Shown: in pieces, positions 28,762 through 38,243 of the stretch
Layout: each line of letters begins with the position of its first letter
How positions within the stretch are numbered: position 1 is the stretch's first letter
From: Acidovorax sp. T1
Lineage (GTDB): Bacteria > Pseudomonadota > Gammaproteobacteria > Burkholderiales > Burkholderiaceae_C
Direction: 5' to 3'
DNA: 64,000 bases
Assembly: GCF_002176815.1 (NCBI RefSeq)
Contig: NZ_CP021648.1
Coordinates: forward strand, 1-64,000
Notes under the pieces: model-generated
Databases searched by the model: none
Seen by the model: only the letters and a program-made list of their open reading frames with translations
Told to the model about the DNA's origin: nothing
Program-made: the position numbers and the translations under genes

Positions 28762-29844
28762 GTGTTCAAGAACATGATCGTGTACCGCATTGCGCCGCAA
28801 TGGCAGGTGGAATTGACGCAGGTGGAAGAGGCCCTGGCCAAGGCGCCCTTCCTGGAATGTGGTGCCACGCAGGAAAAGTCGCTCGGCTGGGTGCCGCCGC
28901 GCGGTGATGCGCATGGCCCGCTGGCCGAGTCGGTGGGCGGGCAGTGGATCCTGCGCTTCATGGTCGAATCCAAGGTGCTGCCCGGCAGCGTGCTGGCCCG
29001 CCGCGTCAAGGAAAAAGCCGAACGCATCGAGCAGGAAACCGGCCGCAAGCCTGGCAAGAAGGAAAGCCGGGAGCTGAAAGACGAGGCCAAGCTGGACTTG
29101 CTGCCCATGGCCTTCACCAAGCAGGGCTCGATGTGGGTGTGGATTGACACCGCATCGCGCCTGCTGGTGCTCGACACCTCAGCCCAAGGCCGCGCCGACG
29201 AGGTGGTGACGCTGCTGGTCGAATCACTGCCGGGTTTGTCGGTCTCGCTCATCAACACCCAGACCAGCCCGCAGGCCGCGATGTCGCACTGGCTGAGCAC
29301 GCAAGAGCCGCCCGTGGGCTTCACCGTGGACCGCGAATGCGAGCTCAAAAGCGCCGACGAAGCCAAGGCCGTGGTGCGCTACGCCCGCCACCCGCTCGAC
29401 ATCGAGGAAGTGCAGGCCCACATCGCCGCCGGCAAGCTGCCCACCAAGCTGGCCATGACCTGGGACGACCGCGTCTCGTTCATGCTGACCGAGGGCCTGC
29501 AGATCAAGAAGGTGGCGTTTCTGGACACGGTGTTTGAAGGCACCAAGGCCGACGACGGCGGCTTTGATACCGACGTGGCGATTGCCACGGGCGAGCTGGT
29601 CAAGCTGATTCCCGACCTGATCGAGGCGCTGGGCGGCGAGGCCGAGAGTGGCGTGGCCGAGAGCGGCGTGGCCAGTGCAGCGCAGGCAATGGGCGCTGGC
29701 GCCGCGCCCGCAGCCGCACCAGTGCCACAGTCTGCGCCATCGTCCGCGCCGTCCGCACCCGCGCGCAAAAGTGCGGGCGGTGGCGTGGTGACCGGGCCGG
29801 TGACGCCCCCGGAAGACACCGACCCCGAATCAGCGCCGTTCTGA
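28762..29844 (+). CDS. rdgC: Recombination-associated protein RdgC
   Basis: A ring-shaped DNA-binding protein that modulates RecA and replication restart. The 360-residue product starts at GTG 28762, giving VFKNMIVYRIAPQW, which matches the usual MFKN(V/M)IVYRI start. AAAGG lies about 6 nt upstream. In-frame starts further up (28636, 28726) have no family support. Conserved stretches are CGATQEKSLGWVPPR (about 33), SVGGQWILRF (about 60) and GLQIKKVAFLD (about 245). The C-terminal 60 residues are Ala/Pro/Ser-rich low complexity not usual in E. coli RdgC. Confidence 0.9.
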   Translation: MFKNMIVYRIAPQWQVELTQVEEALAKAPFLECGATQEKSLGWVPPRGDAHGPLAESVGGQWILRFMVESKVLPGSVLARRVKEKAERIEQETGRKPGKKESRELKDEAKLDLLPMAFTKQGSMWVWIDTASRLLVLDTSAQGRADEVVTLLVESLPGLSVSLINTQTSPQAAMSHWLSTQEPPVGFTVDRECELKSADEAKAVVRYARHPLDIEEVQAHIAAGKLPTKLAMTWDDRVSFMLTEGLQIKKVAFLDTVFEGTKADDGGFDTDVAIATGELVKLIPDLIEALGGEAESGVAESGVASAAQAMGAGAAPAAAPVPQSAPSSAPSAPARKSAGGGVVTGPVTPPEDTDPESAPF

Positions 29845-29872
29845 GATCGGGAGCCTGTTCTCAGGCATGTCA

Positions 29873-29934
29873 TCCAGCAAGAATGGCCCCAATCGCTTAC
29901 TGGGTCAGCGCAAGCAGCTATGAATGCAATAGCA
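29873..29934 (-). repeat. Dispersed two-hairpin repeat, copy 10, forming the cueR 3' end
   Basis: On the minus strand: TGCTATTGCATTCATAGCT, GCTTGCGCTGACC, AGTAAGCGATTGGGGCC, ATTCTTGCTGGA. Its first bases encode the last residues and the TAG stop of the MerR-family gene. Confidence 0.75.
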
Positions 29935-30382
29935 TTTTGGGCGCTGTGGCAGGGTTGCCATGGGCGGTGGCCAGGTCGTCCAGGATGGGGCAATCGGGCC
30001 GGTCGTTACCCTGGCAGCAGGACACCAAGGTTTGCAGTGTGCGCTGCATGGCCTGCATGGCGGCGATGCGTGCGCCCAGGTCGTCGATGTGCGCCTGGGC
30101 GATGCGTTTGACATGGCCGCTGGCGCGGCTCTTGTCTTGCCACAGGCCCAGCAATTCGCGGATTTCTTCCATCGAAAAACCCAGCGTGCGCGCGCGGCCG
30201 ATGAAGCGCAGCGCGTGCACGTCGGCCTCGGTGTACTGGCGGTAGCCGCTGTCGGTGCGGCCCACGGGGGGCAGCAGGCTCAGCGATTCGTAGTGGCGCA
30301 CCATGCGCGCCGACACCCCGGCGCGCCGGGCGGCCTCGCCGATGGGCACGGGCCAGCCCTGTGCCGGCGTGCGCGTGCTCAT
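29918..30382 (-). CDS. cueR: MerR-family copper regulator (CueR)
   Basis: A copper(I)-responsive MerR activator. The 154-residue protein has the winged-helix start PIGEAARRAGVSARMVRHYE (about 13-32), a dimerisation helix, and the C-x7-C metal loop CCQGNDRPDCPILDDL near 122-137, which is the CueR pattern. The last residues (KMLLHS) and the stop codon come from a dispersed repeat. Its start overlaps the copZ stop by 4 nt, so copZ and cueR form an operon divergent from copA. A promoter with the 19-bp spacing of MerR regulation lies upstream of copZ. Confidence 0.88.
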   Translation of the reverse strand: MSTRTPAQGWPVPIGEAARRAGVSARMVRHYESLSLLPPVGRTDSGYRQYTEADVHALRFIGRARTLGFSMEEIRELLGLWQDKSRASGHVKRIAQAHIDDLGARIAAMQAMQRTLQTLVSCCQGNDRPDCPILDDLATAHGNPATAPKMLLHS

Positions 30383-30576
30383 GCGGCGACCTGGTAGCCC
30401 TCTTCGGCAATGGCGGCGGCCAGGGCCTCGCGGGGCTGGGTGCTGTCGATATCGACACGGTTGTGCGCGCGGTCGATGCGCACGGTGGCAGCGGGGTCGA
30501 TCTGCTGCACGGCCTGGGTGACGGCGCGCTCGCAGTGGCCGCAGGTCATGCCCTGGACTTGAAGGGTGTATTGCAT
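30379..30576 (-). CDS. copZ: Copper chaperone (heavy-metal-associated domain)
   Basis: A 65-residue HMA-domain protein that carries Cu(I) to the exporter. The metal-binding loop GMTCGHCERAV lies at residues 9-19, and the fold runs through VRIDRAHNRVDID to EEGYQVAA. The start at 30576 (MQYTLQVQGMTCGHC) is unambiguous; longer in-frame starts lie in the promoter region. It is the first gene of the copZ-cueR operon and is divergent from copA. Confidence 0.92.
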   Translation of the reverse strand: MQYTLQVQGMTCGHCERAVTQAVQQIDPAATVRIDRAHNRVDIDSTQPREALAAAIAEEGYQVAA

Positions 30577-30610
30577 GCGATTTCTCCGGTGAAAAAGTGA
30601 TGACACAGGA

Positions 30611-30642
30611 ATAATGAACCTTGACATGGTGGCATAGTCAAG
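30611..30642 (-). promoter_or_regulatory. MerR-type promoter of copZ-cueR
   Basis: On the minus strand TTGACT (30641-30636) and CATTAT (30616-30611) are separated by 19 bp, the long spacer used by MerR-family activators. A dyad CTTGAC/GTCAAG (30620-30642) covers the spacer. It predicts transcription starting about 28 nt before the copZ start codon. Confidence 0.65.
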
Positions 30643-30689
30643 CGCCCGCAAAGGCACTGGCGTCTGCAAGGTTGATGGGGCATCCGTTC

Positions 30690-30720
30690 TTGACCTTGCC
30701 ATCATGGCAAGGATTACCGT
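30690..30720 (+). promoter_or_regulatory. CueR operator/promoter of copA
   Basis: TTGACC (30690-30695) overlaps a near-perfect 19-bp palindrome CCTTGCCATCATGGCAAGG (30694-30712). Nineteen bp after TTGACC is TACCGT (30715-30720), a weak -10. This is the layout of CueR-controlled promoters. The predicted transcript start would fall at or within a few bases of the proposed copA ATG at 30728. Confidence 0.7.
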
Positions 30721-30727
30721 ACCCACC

Positions 30728-33055
30728 ATGAACACTTCTGCCACCCCCCCCGAATCCCTGGAATCCCCGGAAACCATCGACCTTGGCATTGGCGGCATGA
30801 CCTGCGCCAGCTGCGTGGGCCGTGTGGAGCGGGCGCTGCGCAAAGTGCCCGGCGTGCAGGCTGCCACCGTGAACCTGGCCACCGAGTCGGCGCGCATCGC
30901 CTATGTGCAGCCGCCGGGTGCGCAAGGCCCGGCCATGGACGCCGTGCTGCGCCGCGCGGTGCGCAATGCCGGTTACGAGCCGCGCGCGGCAGGGCAGGAC
31001 GATGCGCCCGGGAACCTGTCGCCCTGGGCCGGTTTTTTGCCGGTGGGCGTGGGCCTGCTGCTGTCGGCCCCGCTGGTGCTGCCCATGCTGGGCGATCTGC
31101 TGGGCTACCACTGGATGCTGCCCGCCTGGGTGCAGTTTGCGCTGGCCACGCCGGTGCAGTTCATTCTGGGGGCGCGCTTTTACAAGGCGGGCTGGCATGC
31201 GCTCAAGGCCCTGACGGGCAACATGGATTTGCTGGTGGCCATTGGCACATCGGCGGGCTGGGGGTTGTCGGTGTGGCTGTGGCTGACGGCGCCAGAGGGG
31301 CATGCGCCGCACCTGTATTTCGAGGCCTCGGCGGTGGTGGTGACGCTGGTGTTGCTGGGCAAGTGGCTGGAGGCGCGCGCCAAGCGCCAGACCACGGCGG
31401 CCATCCGCGCACTGCATGCGCTGCGCCCCGATGTGGCCCACATGCTCGGGCGTGATGGCGAGGTGGATGTGCCGGTGGCCGAGGTGATGGCGGGCGACCG
31501 GCTGGTGGTGCGCCCCGGCGAGCGCATTCCGGTGGACGGCAGCGTTCTGGAGGGCCACACCCAGGTGGACGAGTCCATGCTCACCGGCGAGCCCTTGCCT
31601 GTGACGCGCGAGGTGGGCGCGCCCCTGACCGGCGGCTCCATCAATGGCGATGGCCGCGTGGTGATGCAGGTGTCGGCCGTGGGCGCCGAGACGGTGCTGG
31701 CGCGCATCATCCGCCTGGTCGAGGACGCGCAGGCCGCCAAGGCGCCCATTCAGCGCCTGGTCGATCAGGTGTCGGCGGTTTTCGTGCCGGTGGTGCTGCT
31801 GGTGGCGCTGGCCACGCTGCTGGCCTGGCTGTGGACGGGCGCGGGCTTCGAGGTGGCGGTGATCCACGCCGTGGCGGTGCTGGTGATTGCCTGCCCTTGC
31901 GCGCTGGGGCTGGCCACACCGGCGGCCATCATGGCGGGCACCGGCGTGGCGGCCAAGCACGGCATCCTGATCAAGGACGCGCAGGCGCTGGAGCTGGCCC
32001 ACCAGGTGGATGTGGTGGCGTTCGACAAGACCGGCACGTTGACGGTGGGCCGGCCCCGGCTGACCGCCTTCGAGGTGGTGCCGGGCCAGGACGAGGCGGC
32101 CGTGCTGGCGGCCGTGGCCAGCGTGCAAAGCGGCAGCGAACACCCGCTGGCGCGTGCCGTGGTGGCGGCTGCGCAAGAGCGCGGCCTGCAGACCGTGGCG
32201 CCCGACGGCGTGCGCGCCGTGCCGGGGCGCGGCACCGAGGGCGAGGTGCAGGCCCGCAGCTACCTGGTGGGCAGCCTGCGCTGGATGGACGAGCTGGGCG
32301 TGAAAGAACTGAAGGAGGGCGCGCTGGCCGCGCGGGCGACCGCCTTGCAAAGCGATGGCGCCACGGTGTCGGCCGTGGCCGAGCGCACCACCGACGGCCT
32401 GGCCTTGCGCGCCATCCTGGCCTTTGGCGACGAGCCCAAGGCCGGCGCGCGCGAGGCGCTGGCGGCGCTGCGGGCGCTGGGCGTGCGCACGGTGATGATC
32501 TCGGGCGACAACCGGGGCGCCGCCGAGGCCATGGCCCGGCGCCTGGGGCTGGACCCCGATGCCGGCGAGGTGATGGCCGAGGTGCTGCCCGGCGAGAAGG
32601 CGGCGCGCGTGCAGGCGCTGCAGGCGGGGAGCGATGAGCACCGCCGGGCCGCCCCAGGGCGCGAAGGACCCCTCGGGGGGCAGCGAAGCACACGCAGTGG
32701 CAAGCGTGGGGGCCATGTGGTGGCCATGGTGGGCGATGGCGTCAACGACGCCCCCGCGCTGGCGGCCGCCGATGTCGGCATGGCCATGGGCAACGGCACC
32801 GATGTGGCCATGCATGCCGCCGGCATCACGCTGATGCGCGGCGACCCGAAGCTGGTGGCCGCGGCGCTGGATATCTCGCGGCGCACCGTGGCGAAAATCC
32901 GGCAGAACCTGTTCTGGGCCTTTTTCTACAACGTGGCCGGCATTCCGCTGGCGGCGCTGGGGTATCTGAGCCCGGTGGTCGCTGGCGCAGCCATGGCCTT
33001 GAGTTCGGTGAGCGTGATGGCCAATGCGCTGTTGCTCAAACGCTGGCGCATGTGA
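30728..33055 (+). CDS. copA: Copper-exporting P1B-type ATPase
   Basis: Pumps Cu(I) from the cytoplasm. The 775-residue protein has one N-terminal HMA domain ([16 protein letters not shown], about 17-32), the actuator motif DESMLTGE, and the transmembrane metal site [11 protein letters not shown] (about 390). The phosphorylation motif DKTGTLT (about 433), SEHPLARA (about 475) and [10 protein letters not shown] (about 672) follow. Between VQALQAG and [13 protein letters not shown] the P domain carries about 26 extra, basic residues (nt 32626-32712), an in-frame insertion not usual in the family. ATG 30704 lies inside the CueR operator, so ATG 30728 is preferred. That leaves almost no 5' leader. 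Confidence 0.93.
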   Translation: MNTSATPPESLESPETIDLGIGGMTCASCVGRVERALRKVPGVQAATVNLATESARIAYVQPPGAQGPAMDAVLRRAVRNAGYEPRAAGQDDAPGNLSPWAGFLPVGVGLLLSAPLVLPMLGDLLGYHWMLPAWVQFALATPVQFILGARFYKAGWHALKALTGNMDLLVAIGTSAGWGLSVWLWLTAPEGHAPHLYFEASAVVVTLVLLGKWLEARAKRQTTAAIRALHALRPDVAHMLGRDGEVDVPVAEVMAGDRLVVRPGERIPVDGSVLEGHTQVDESMLTGEPLPVTREVGAPLTGGSINGDGRVVMQVSAVGAETVLARIIRLVEDAQAAKAPIQRLVDQVSAVFVPVVLLVALATLLAWLWTGAGFEVAVIHAVAVLVIACPCALGLATPAAIMAGTGVAAKHGILIKDAQALELAHQVDVVAFDKTGTLTVGRPRLTAFEVVPGQDEAAVLAAVASVQSGSEHPLARAVVAAAQERGLQTVAPDGVRAVPGRGTEGEVQARSYLVGSLRWMDELGVKELKEGALAARATALQSDGATVSAVAERTTDGLALRAILAFGDEPKAGAREALAALRALGVRTVMISGDNRGAAEAMARRLGLDPDAGEVMAEVLPGEKAARVQALQAGSDEHRRAAPGREGPLGGQRSTRSGKRGGHVVAMVGDGVNDAPALAAADVGMAMGNGTDVAMHAAGITLMRGDPKLVAAALDISRRTVAKIRQNLFWAFFYNVAGIPLAALGYLSPVVAGAAMALSSVSVMANALLLKRWRM
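32626..32712 (+). repeat. In-frame GC-rich insertion within copA
   Basis: About 80 nt of very GC-rich sequence with a GGGCCGCCCC block and CCCCTCGGGGGG palindromic core. It encodes [18 protein letters not shown] and following basic residues between two conserved P-domain motifs. It looks like a mobile or dispersed palindromic element absorbed into the gene. No second copy was seen in this window. Confidence 0.5.
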
Positions 33056-33165
33056 CAAATACCTAGAGCGCTGTCGCCAATGTCTGGCAAACTGCAACGT
33101 TTTGTTGCATATCCGTGGCTGCGACCGGCGGCCGGGGTGCGTTCAGACTTGGAGGAAGACACATC

Positions 33166-34824
33166 ATGAATCTCTTATCGCTCATGCGGCTGTTCACCAT
33201 CCGCTTTCGGATGTTGGGCGCCATTGCCGTGGTGCTGGTGCTGTTGGGCATGTTGGGGGGCGCCGGCATGCTGGGCATGTTCCGCATCCACGACATGAGC
33301 GAGGACTTTGTGGCGCGTTCGTTCTCCGAGGTGAGCCACATGGCCGAGTTGCGCGGTGAGATGGGCGCGATCCGCCAGCACGAAAAGGACATGATCATCT
33401 CGTATGAGAAGCCCGAGGACGTGAAGGCGGCGCACACCCGTTGGCTGGCCAGCGTGGAGCAGTCCAAAAAAGTCGCAGCCCGCTTTTTGGAAGGCCCGCA
33501 GGACAGCGACAACGCCATCGCGCAGGCCATCGCCAAGCGCCTGGACAGCTACCGCGACCAGTTCGCGCATGTGGCGCGCCAGCTCGAAGCGGGTGGCTAC
33601 GACACGGCCACCATTGCCAACCGCATGAGCAGCAAGGCCGTGGCCGAGTTCGACGAGGCCGACAAGCTGCTCAAGGAGCTCGACGGCGTGCTGCGTGCCG
33701 AGGTGACGGCGGCCGTTGCCGACCAGAAAAATGTGGCCAACCAGACCCTGTGGCTGTTTGCCCTGGCGGTGCTGATCACCGTGTTGGTGGTGGTGCCCAC
33801 CACGCTGATGAACATGCTGTCCATCTGCCGCCCGCTGGCCGAGGCCCGCCGTATGGCGCTGGCGATTGCCGGCGGCGACCTGTCGCAGCGCATCGTTGCC
33901 GATGGCAAGGACGAAGTGGCCGACCTGCAGCGCGCGCTGGCCGACATGCAGCAGGGCCTGGGGGCGCTGGTGGCGCAGGTGCGCGATGCCAGCGGCAGCA
34001 TTGCCACGGCCAGCCAGGAGATTGCCACGGGCAACCAGGACCTGTCCGCGCGCACCGAGCAGACGGCCAGCAATGCCCAGGAAGCGGTGGCCTCGCTGTC
34101 GCAAATCACATCCAATGTGCAGCAGACTGCTTCGTCGTCGCAGCTGGCCAACCAGCTGGCCAGCTCGGCCTCCAGCACGGCCCAGCGCGGTGGTTCGGTG
34201 GTCGAGCAGGCCGTGGCCAGCATGCACGAGATTTCGGCATCGAGCCGCAAGATCGGCGACATCATCGGCCTGATCGATTCGATTGCCTTTCAGACCAACA
34301 TCCTGGCGCTGAACGCCGCTGTGGAAGCCGCCCGCGCGGGTGAGCAGGGCCGGGGCTTTGCCGTGGTGGCCAGCGAAGTGCGCAGCCTGGCGCAGCGCTC
34401 GGCGGCGGCGGCCAGCGACATCAAGGGCCTGATCAGCAACAGCGTGACCGCCGTGGACGGTGGCGTGCGCCATGTGGAAGAAGCCGGCGCCGCGATGCAG
34501 GAAATCGTGGCCAGCGTGCAGCGTGTGGGCGACATCATTGGCGAGATCACCGCCGCTGCCTCCGAGCAGTCGGCCGGCATTGGCCAGGTGAACCAGTCGG
34601 TGGGCGATATTGACCGCATGACGCAACAGAATGCGGCGCTGGTGGAAGAATCGGCCGCCGCCGCCGAATCGCTGCGCGAGCAGGCTGCGCGCTTGTCGCA
34701 GGTGGTGCAGCAGTTTCATCTGGCCGATGAAGGCCGTGGCATGGCGGCCCTGTCCCACGCCGCCGCCGCCGGGCCGGAGCGCCGCGCATTGGTTGGCCGC
34801 GCCACGCCCCAGCTGGCGGGCTGA
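33166..34824 (+). CDS. Methyl-accepting chemotaxis protein
   Basis: A 552-residue inner-membrane chemoreceptor. The first TM helix lies at about 14-36 ([20 protein letters not shown]), then a periplasmic four-helix ligand domain with the [12 protein letters not shown] motif of the 4HB_MCP_1 type. TM2 is at about 198-220, followed by HAMP, then a signalling domain with the conserved tip [20 protein letters not shown] (about 369-388) and [19 protein letters not shown]. The start at 33166 has a strong GGAGGA site 10 nt upstream. A dispersed repeat follows 34 nt after the stop. The ligand is unknown. No Che genes are nearby. Confidence 0.92.
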   Translation: MNLLSLMRLFTIRFRMLGAIAVVLVLLGMLGGAGMLGMFRIHDMSEDFVARSFSEVSHMAELRGEMGAIRQHEKDMIISYEKPEDVKAAHTRWLASVEQSKKVAARFLEGPQDSDNAIAQAIAKRLDSYRDQFAHVARQLEAGGYDTATIANRMSSKAVAEFDEADKLLKELDGVLRAEVTAAVADQKNVANQTLWLFALAVLITVLVVVPTTLMNMLSICRPLAEARRMALAIAGGDLSQRIVADGKDEVADLQRALADMQQGLGALVAQVRDASGSIATASQEIATGNQDLSARTEQTASNAQEAVASLSQITSNVQQTASSSQLANQLASSASSTAQRGGSVVEQAVASMHEISASSRKIGDIIGLIDSIAFQTNILALNAAVEAARAGEQGRGFAVVASEVRSLAQRSAAAASDIKGLISNSVTAVDGGVRHVEEAGAAMQEIVASVQRVGDIIGEITAAASEQSAGIGQVNQSVGDIDRMTQQNAALVEESAAAAESLREQAARLSQVVQQFHLADEGRGMAALSHAAAAGPERRALVGRATPQLAG

Positions 34825-34857
34825 AGCGGGCATTCGTGCATCGCCTGGTGTGGAGAT

Positions 34858-34921
34858 GCTATTAATTAAATAGCTGCCAGCGCTTTGTACAAAAGGGCTG
34901 GAGCCACTTTTGGCTTAAAAC
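34858..34921 (+). repeat. Dispersed two-hairpin repeat, copy 11
   Basis: GCTATTAATTAAATAGCT, GCCAGCGCTTTGT, CAAAAGGGCTGGAGCC, ACTTTTGGCTTAAAA. It lies between the converging chemoreceptor and flavin oxidoreductase genes. Confidence 0.8.
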
Positions 34922-34929
34922 GCCCGCCC

Positions 34930-36030
34930 TCAGAACAAGGTGGGGTAGTCTGTGTAGCCTTTGGCCCCGCCGCCATAAAAGGTGGCGCGGTCGGGCTCGT
35001 TCAGGGGCGCGTTCTTTTCCAGCCGGGTGACCAGATCGGGGTTGGCAATGAAGGGCCGGCCAAAGGCCACGATGTCGGCGCCCGCTGCCACGGCGGCTTC
35101 GGCCAGGGGGCGGTCGTAGGCGTTGTTCACCATCCAGGCACCCTTGCCGCCGGCCTTGCGGTACACGGCCTTGAGGGCGGCGTAGTCGAAAGGTCGGTCG
35201 GCCAACTCCCGGGGGCCGCCGGTGGCGCCTTCGATGATGTGCACATAGGCCAGCCCCAGCGGGGCGAGCTGGGCCACCAGGTAGTCAAAGAGCTGCTGAG
35301 GGTTCTCGTCCACGATGTCGTTGGCGGGCGTCACGGGCGACAGGCGGATGCCGGTGCGGCCGCCACCGACTTCATCGACGATGGCGCGCACCACTTCGAG
35401 CGTGAGCCGGGTGCGGTTCTTGATGCTGCCGCCGTAGTCGTCGGTGCGCTGGTTGGCGCCGGTTTTCAGGAACTGGTCGAGCAGGTAGCCGTTGGCGCCG
35501 TGGATCTCTACGCCGTCAAACCCGCAGGCGATGGCGTTGCGCGCGGCGTGGCGGTAGTCCTGCACGATGCCGGGCAGCTCGTCCAGTTCAAGTGCGCGCG
35601 GCATGGAGGTGTCGGTGAAGGTGGGCACGCCGTCCTTGATCAGCACCGTCTTGGTCTTGGCGCGAATGGCCGAGGGCGCCACGGGCGCGGCGTTGCCTGG
35701 CTGCAGGTCGGTGTGCGAGATACGGCCCACATGCCACAGCTGCACGACGATCTTGCCGCCTTCGGCGTGCACGGCGCGGGTCACGCGCTTCCAGCCGTCA
35801 AGCTGCTCGGTGCCATACAGCCCGGGCACGTCGGCATAGCCCTGGCCCTGGGGGCTGATGGCCGTGGCCTCGGTGATCAGCAGGCCGGCGCTGGCGCGCT
35901 GCTGGTAGTAGGTGGCCATGAGCGGCGTGGGGATGGCGTCGGGCGCGCGGTTGCGCGTGAGCGGCGCCATGGCGATGCGGTTGGCCAGGTGCAGGTCACC
36001 GGCCTGGACGGGTTCGAACAAAGAGGGCAT
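34930..36030 (-). CDS. Old yellow enzyme family NADH:flavin oxidoreductase (NemA-like)
   Basis: An FMN-dependent ene-reductase of 366 residues. It begins MPSLFEPVQAGDLHLANRIAMAPLTRNRA, a typical OYE start. VQLWHVGRISHTDLQPG (about 97), the FMN and substrate motif GFDGVEIHGANGYLLDQF (about 175-192) and DDYGGSIKNRTRL (about 200) follow. AFGRPFIANPDL (about 320) is the phosphate-binding region. Likely substrates are activated alkenes, N-ethylmaleimide or nitro-esters. An in-frame start at 36108 would add 26 residues without family support. A GST gene lies upstream on the same strand, separated by a repeat. Confidence 0.9.
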   Translation of the reverse strand: MPSLFEPVQAGDLHLANRIAMAPLTRNRAPDAIPTPLMATYYQQRASAGLLITEATAISPQGQGYADVPGLYGTEQLDGWKRVTRAVHAEGGKIVVQLWHVGRISHTDLQPGNAAPVAPSAIRAKTKTVLIKDGVPTFTDTSMPRALELDELPGIVQDYRHAARNAIACGFDGVEIHGANGYLLDQFLKTGANQRTDDYGGSIKNRTRLTLEVVRAIVDEVGGGRTGIRLSPVTPANDIVDENPQQLFDYLVAQLAPLGLAYVHIIEGATGGPRELADRPFDYAALKAVYRKAGGKGAWMVNNAYDRPLAEAAVAAGADIVAFGRPFIANPDLVTRLEKNAPLNEPDRATFYGGGAKGYTDYPTLF

Positions 36031-36178
36031 GAAGGGCTTTCGTCGCAAGGGGGAAGAGGGGATATGCCCGAGGGCAGATTTTCCCCCAAGTGTACTGCAG
36101 TGCGGCACTGGCTGCAGTATGCAGCGGGCAGCACGGTCAAGCCATTGTGTGCTAGTTGCGCTATCGCAGAAGAAACTG

Positions 36179-36240
36179 GCTTAATTAAAACAATAGCAGT
36201 CAGCGCTGATGGGGCAAAGGCTGCGCGCTGTTTTATTTCC
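36179..36240 (+). repeat. Dispersed two-hairpin repeat, copy 12 (degenerate)
   Basis: TTAATTAAAACAATAGCAG, TCAGCGCTGATGG, CAAAGGCTGCGCGC, TGTTTTATTTCC. The second stem is altered but block order holds. Confidence 0.6.
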
Positions 36241-36286
36241 GTGCGCCGGTGCGGGCGGACCGCAGCGGCGCACGCGGGCGTGGCGC

Positions 36287-36895
36287 TTATTTGAGCAGGC
36301 CTTCGGCCTTCATCGCTGCTTGCACGGCGGGGCGGGCACCCACGCGTTCGCGGTAGGCTGCCAGATGGGCCAGGCCTGAGAGGTCGAGTCCGACGAAGCC
36401 CGCCCAGTTGGTCACGGTGAACAGATAGCCATCGGCCACGGTGAACTGATCGCCCATGAGGTATTGCTTGCTGGCGAGCTGGCTGTCCACCCACTGCAGG
36501 CGCTTGAGCAACTGTTCGCGCGCGGTGGCCTTGTATTCCTCGGGCGTGGCGGGGTTGAACAGGGGGCCGAAGCCCTTGTGCACCTCGGTGCCGATGAAGG
36601 TCAGCCACTCTTGCTGGCGGTAGCGCTCCATGGTGCCGTTGGCCGGGGCCAGTTGCTTGTCGGGGACCTGGTCGGCGATGTATTGCACGATGGCCGGGCC
36701 TTCGCGCAGGCGTTCGCCGTTGTCCAGCTCCAGCAGGGGCACATAGCCCAGCGGGTTGATGCCGTAGTAGTCGGTGCCGTCCTGCAGCTTGTGGCTCTTG
36801 GTGCTGGCCAGCACGGGCGTGAACGCCAGGCCGGCTTCGTGCAGGGCAATGTGGGGCGACAGGGAGCAGGCGCCGGGCGAGTAGTAGAGCTTCAT
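36287..36895 (-). CDS. Glutathione S-transferase (GstA-like)
   Basis: A 202-residue cytosolic GST conjugating or reducing electrophiles with glutathione. The N-terminal thioredoxin fold begins MKLYYSPGACSLSPHIALHEAG, with the Cys/Ser region of bacterial beta-class GSTs (SPGACSLSPHI). NPLGYVPLLELDNGERLREG (about 47-66) is the cis-Pro and glutathione-binding segment, followed by the all-helical C-terminal domain. It lies beside an old yellow enzyme and an FMN reductase, suggesting a small detoxification cluster, though each may be transcribed separately. Confidence 0.9.
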   Translation of the reverse strand: MKLYYSPGACSLSPHIALHEAGLAFTPVLASTKSHKLQDGTDYYGINPLGYVPLLELDNGERLREGPAIVQYIADQVPDKQLAPANGTMERYRQQEWLTFIGTEVHKGFGPLFNPATPEEYKATAREQLLKRLQWVDSQLASKQYLMGDQFTVADGYLFTVTNWAGFVGLDLSGLAHLAAYRERVGARPAVQAAMKAEGLLK

Positions 36896-37027
36896 GAAAA
36901 AAATCCTCTTGAGCGATGGAAAGGGAGAAGCCGGATGCTATGCGCTGCAGGTGTTTTTTGCTGGCGCCGGGGCACTTGCGCTGGCAGCGGTAGCGGGCAT
37001 GTTGCAGGCGTCTTCGGGGGGCGATTT

Positions 37028-37285
37028 TTACGCGGGGCGGGTTTGCTCTTCCAGCTGCACCAGGTACAGCATGGCGTGCTCCCGGTCGGTGCCGCACATG
37101 TCGGCCGATGGCATCAGCCCGGCGCACACGGCCGGGCGCCCGGGCTGCCCAAATACCAGGCAGCGGGCGTCGTCGCCCAGCTGAACGCAGCGCACGCCGG
37201 CAGGCTTGCCCCGTGGCATGCCGGGGATGGGCGAGCTGATGGAAGGGGCGGTGCAGCAGGCGCCGCAGCCCGGCCGGCAGTTCAT
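37028..37285 (-). CDS. Small YkgJ-type cysteine cluster protein
   Basis: An 85-residue protein with cysteine-rich motifs [15 protein letters not shown] (residues 1-15), [16 protein letters not shown] (about 31-46), a further Cys at about 54, and [13 protein letters not shown] (about 63). The pattern resembles YkgJ-family zinc or iron-sulfur clusters. The start at 37285 places the first Cys motif at the N-terminus as in homologues; upstream codons run through a dispersed repeat. Function unknown. Confidence 0.78.
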   Translation of the reverse strand: MNCRPGCGACCTAPSISSPIPGMPRGKPAGVRCVQLGDDARCLVFGQPGRPAVCAGLMPSADMCGTDREHAMLYLVQLEEQTRPA

Positions 37286-37292
37286 GGAAGAG

Positions 37293-37353
37293 GTGATTTT
37301 GATAGCTGTCTGCGCTTGCCCATTGGGCGCTGCAGGCCGTTTTTGCTTGAAAT
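37293..37353 (+). repeat. Dispersed two-hairpin repeat, copy 13
   Basis: GTGATTTTGATAGCTGT, CTGCGCTTGCCC, ATTGGGCGCTGCAGGCC, GTTTTTGCTTGAAATA. It lies between the FMN reductase and the small cysteine protein, antisense to both. Confidence 0.8.
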
Positions 37354-37355
37354 AC

Positions 37356-37949
37356 TCAGCCCGCTGCCGGATGCAGCCGCCCGGCCGCCCACAGCACCTG
37401 ATCGACCACGGCGCGCACGCGATCGCGGTGCGCCGGGTGGACCAGGGCGCCGTGGTCGTCGAAGGCGCTGTCTGCATGGCCCAGCGCAAAGGCTTGGGGT
37501 GCCAGCCAGCATTTCAGATTGATCAGCAAGGGCGCCAGGTGGCTTTGCGAGCGCAGGCCGCCCAAAGCGCCCGGCGAGGCGCTGAGCATGCCCACGACCT
37601 TGTCGCGAAAGGACCGGGTGCCGTCTTGCCAGTCGGGGTGGTTTTTGACGGGGCTGGAGGCCCAGTCGATGGTGTTCTTGAGCAGGGCGGTGTAGCTGCC
37701 GTTGTATTCGGGGGCGCAGATGATCCAGGCCGGGTGTTCCCACAGGATCTGCTTGAGCCGCAACACATCGGCGGGCGTGCCTTGGGCTTCCAGATCGGCG
37801 CTGTACATCGGGATGTCGAACTCGGACAGTTCCAGCAGCGTGACCTGGGCACCGGCTTCGCGGGCCATGGCGGCAGTGGCCTGGGCGAGGCGCCGGTTGA
37901 ACGATTGCTGGCGGGTGCTGCCGGCAAAGACGAGGAGTGGGTGGTGCAT
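37356..37949 (-). CDS. NADPH-dependent FMN reductase (flavodoxin-like)
   Basis: A 197-residue flavodoxin-fold reductase of the SsuE/ChrR type, probably reducing FMN, quinones or azo compounds. It shows the FMN phosphate loop [13 protein letters not shown] (about 9-21) and [17 protein letters not shown] (about 80-96), the conserved flavin and dimer-interface motif. The start is [13 protein letters not shown] at 37949; an ATG at 37958 adds MPG. The gene is divergent from mnmG, and a perfect parS site lies in the gap at 38040. Confidence 0.9.
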   Translation of the reverse strand: MHHPLLVFAGSTRQQSFNRRLAQATAAMAREAGAQVTLLELSEFDIPMYSADLEAQGTPADVLRLKQILWEHPAWIICAPEYNGSYTALLKNTIDWASSPVKNHPDWQDGTRSFRDKVVGMLSASPGALGGLRSQSHLAPLLINLKCWLAPQAFALGHADSAFDDHGALVHPAHRDRVRAVVDQVLWAAGRLHPAAG

Positions 37950-38039
37950 GCCCGGCATTGGAGCACAGACCCGGGGCAGGATTCCTGCGGGTGCGGCCCT
38001 TGGATGAGCGTGCGACGCAGGCCTTGGTGCAGAAGGCCC

Positions 38040-38055
38040 TGTTTCACGTGAAACA
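38040..38055. other. parS site 1 (perfect)
   Basis: TGTTTCACGTGAAACA is a perfect 16-bp palindrome identical to the chromosomal parS consensus bound by ParB. It is intergenic, between the FMN reductase and mnmG, about 4.5 kb upstream of parB. Confidence 0.93.
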
Positions 38056-38243
38056 AGGCCGGGCAGGCTGGAGCGCACATGCGCCGCAAGGGTGTCGGCA
38101 TGGCCCTTGGGCGTGCGCCAGCCAAAGGTGGGAAAATTGCAGGCTTTCCGCTGCACGGCCCACAAGGCCGGCGCGGGGTGGGCGCAGGAGCGTCGGTGTT
38201 TGGTGCGTGTGTGGTTATGGGCCGGTGGCCCTGGAGTTGTCCC

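Noticed and set aside
30704..30727. copA start at ATG 30704
   Set aside because: This ATG lies inside the CueR palindrome, upstream of the predicted transcript start.
38079..38243. Longer N-terminus for MnmG
   Set aside because: The frame is open to 38079 but the family starts just before the [11 protein letters not shown] motif, and the extra residues have no similarity.
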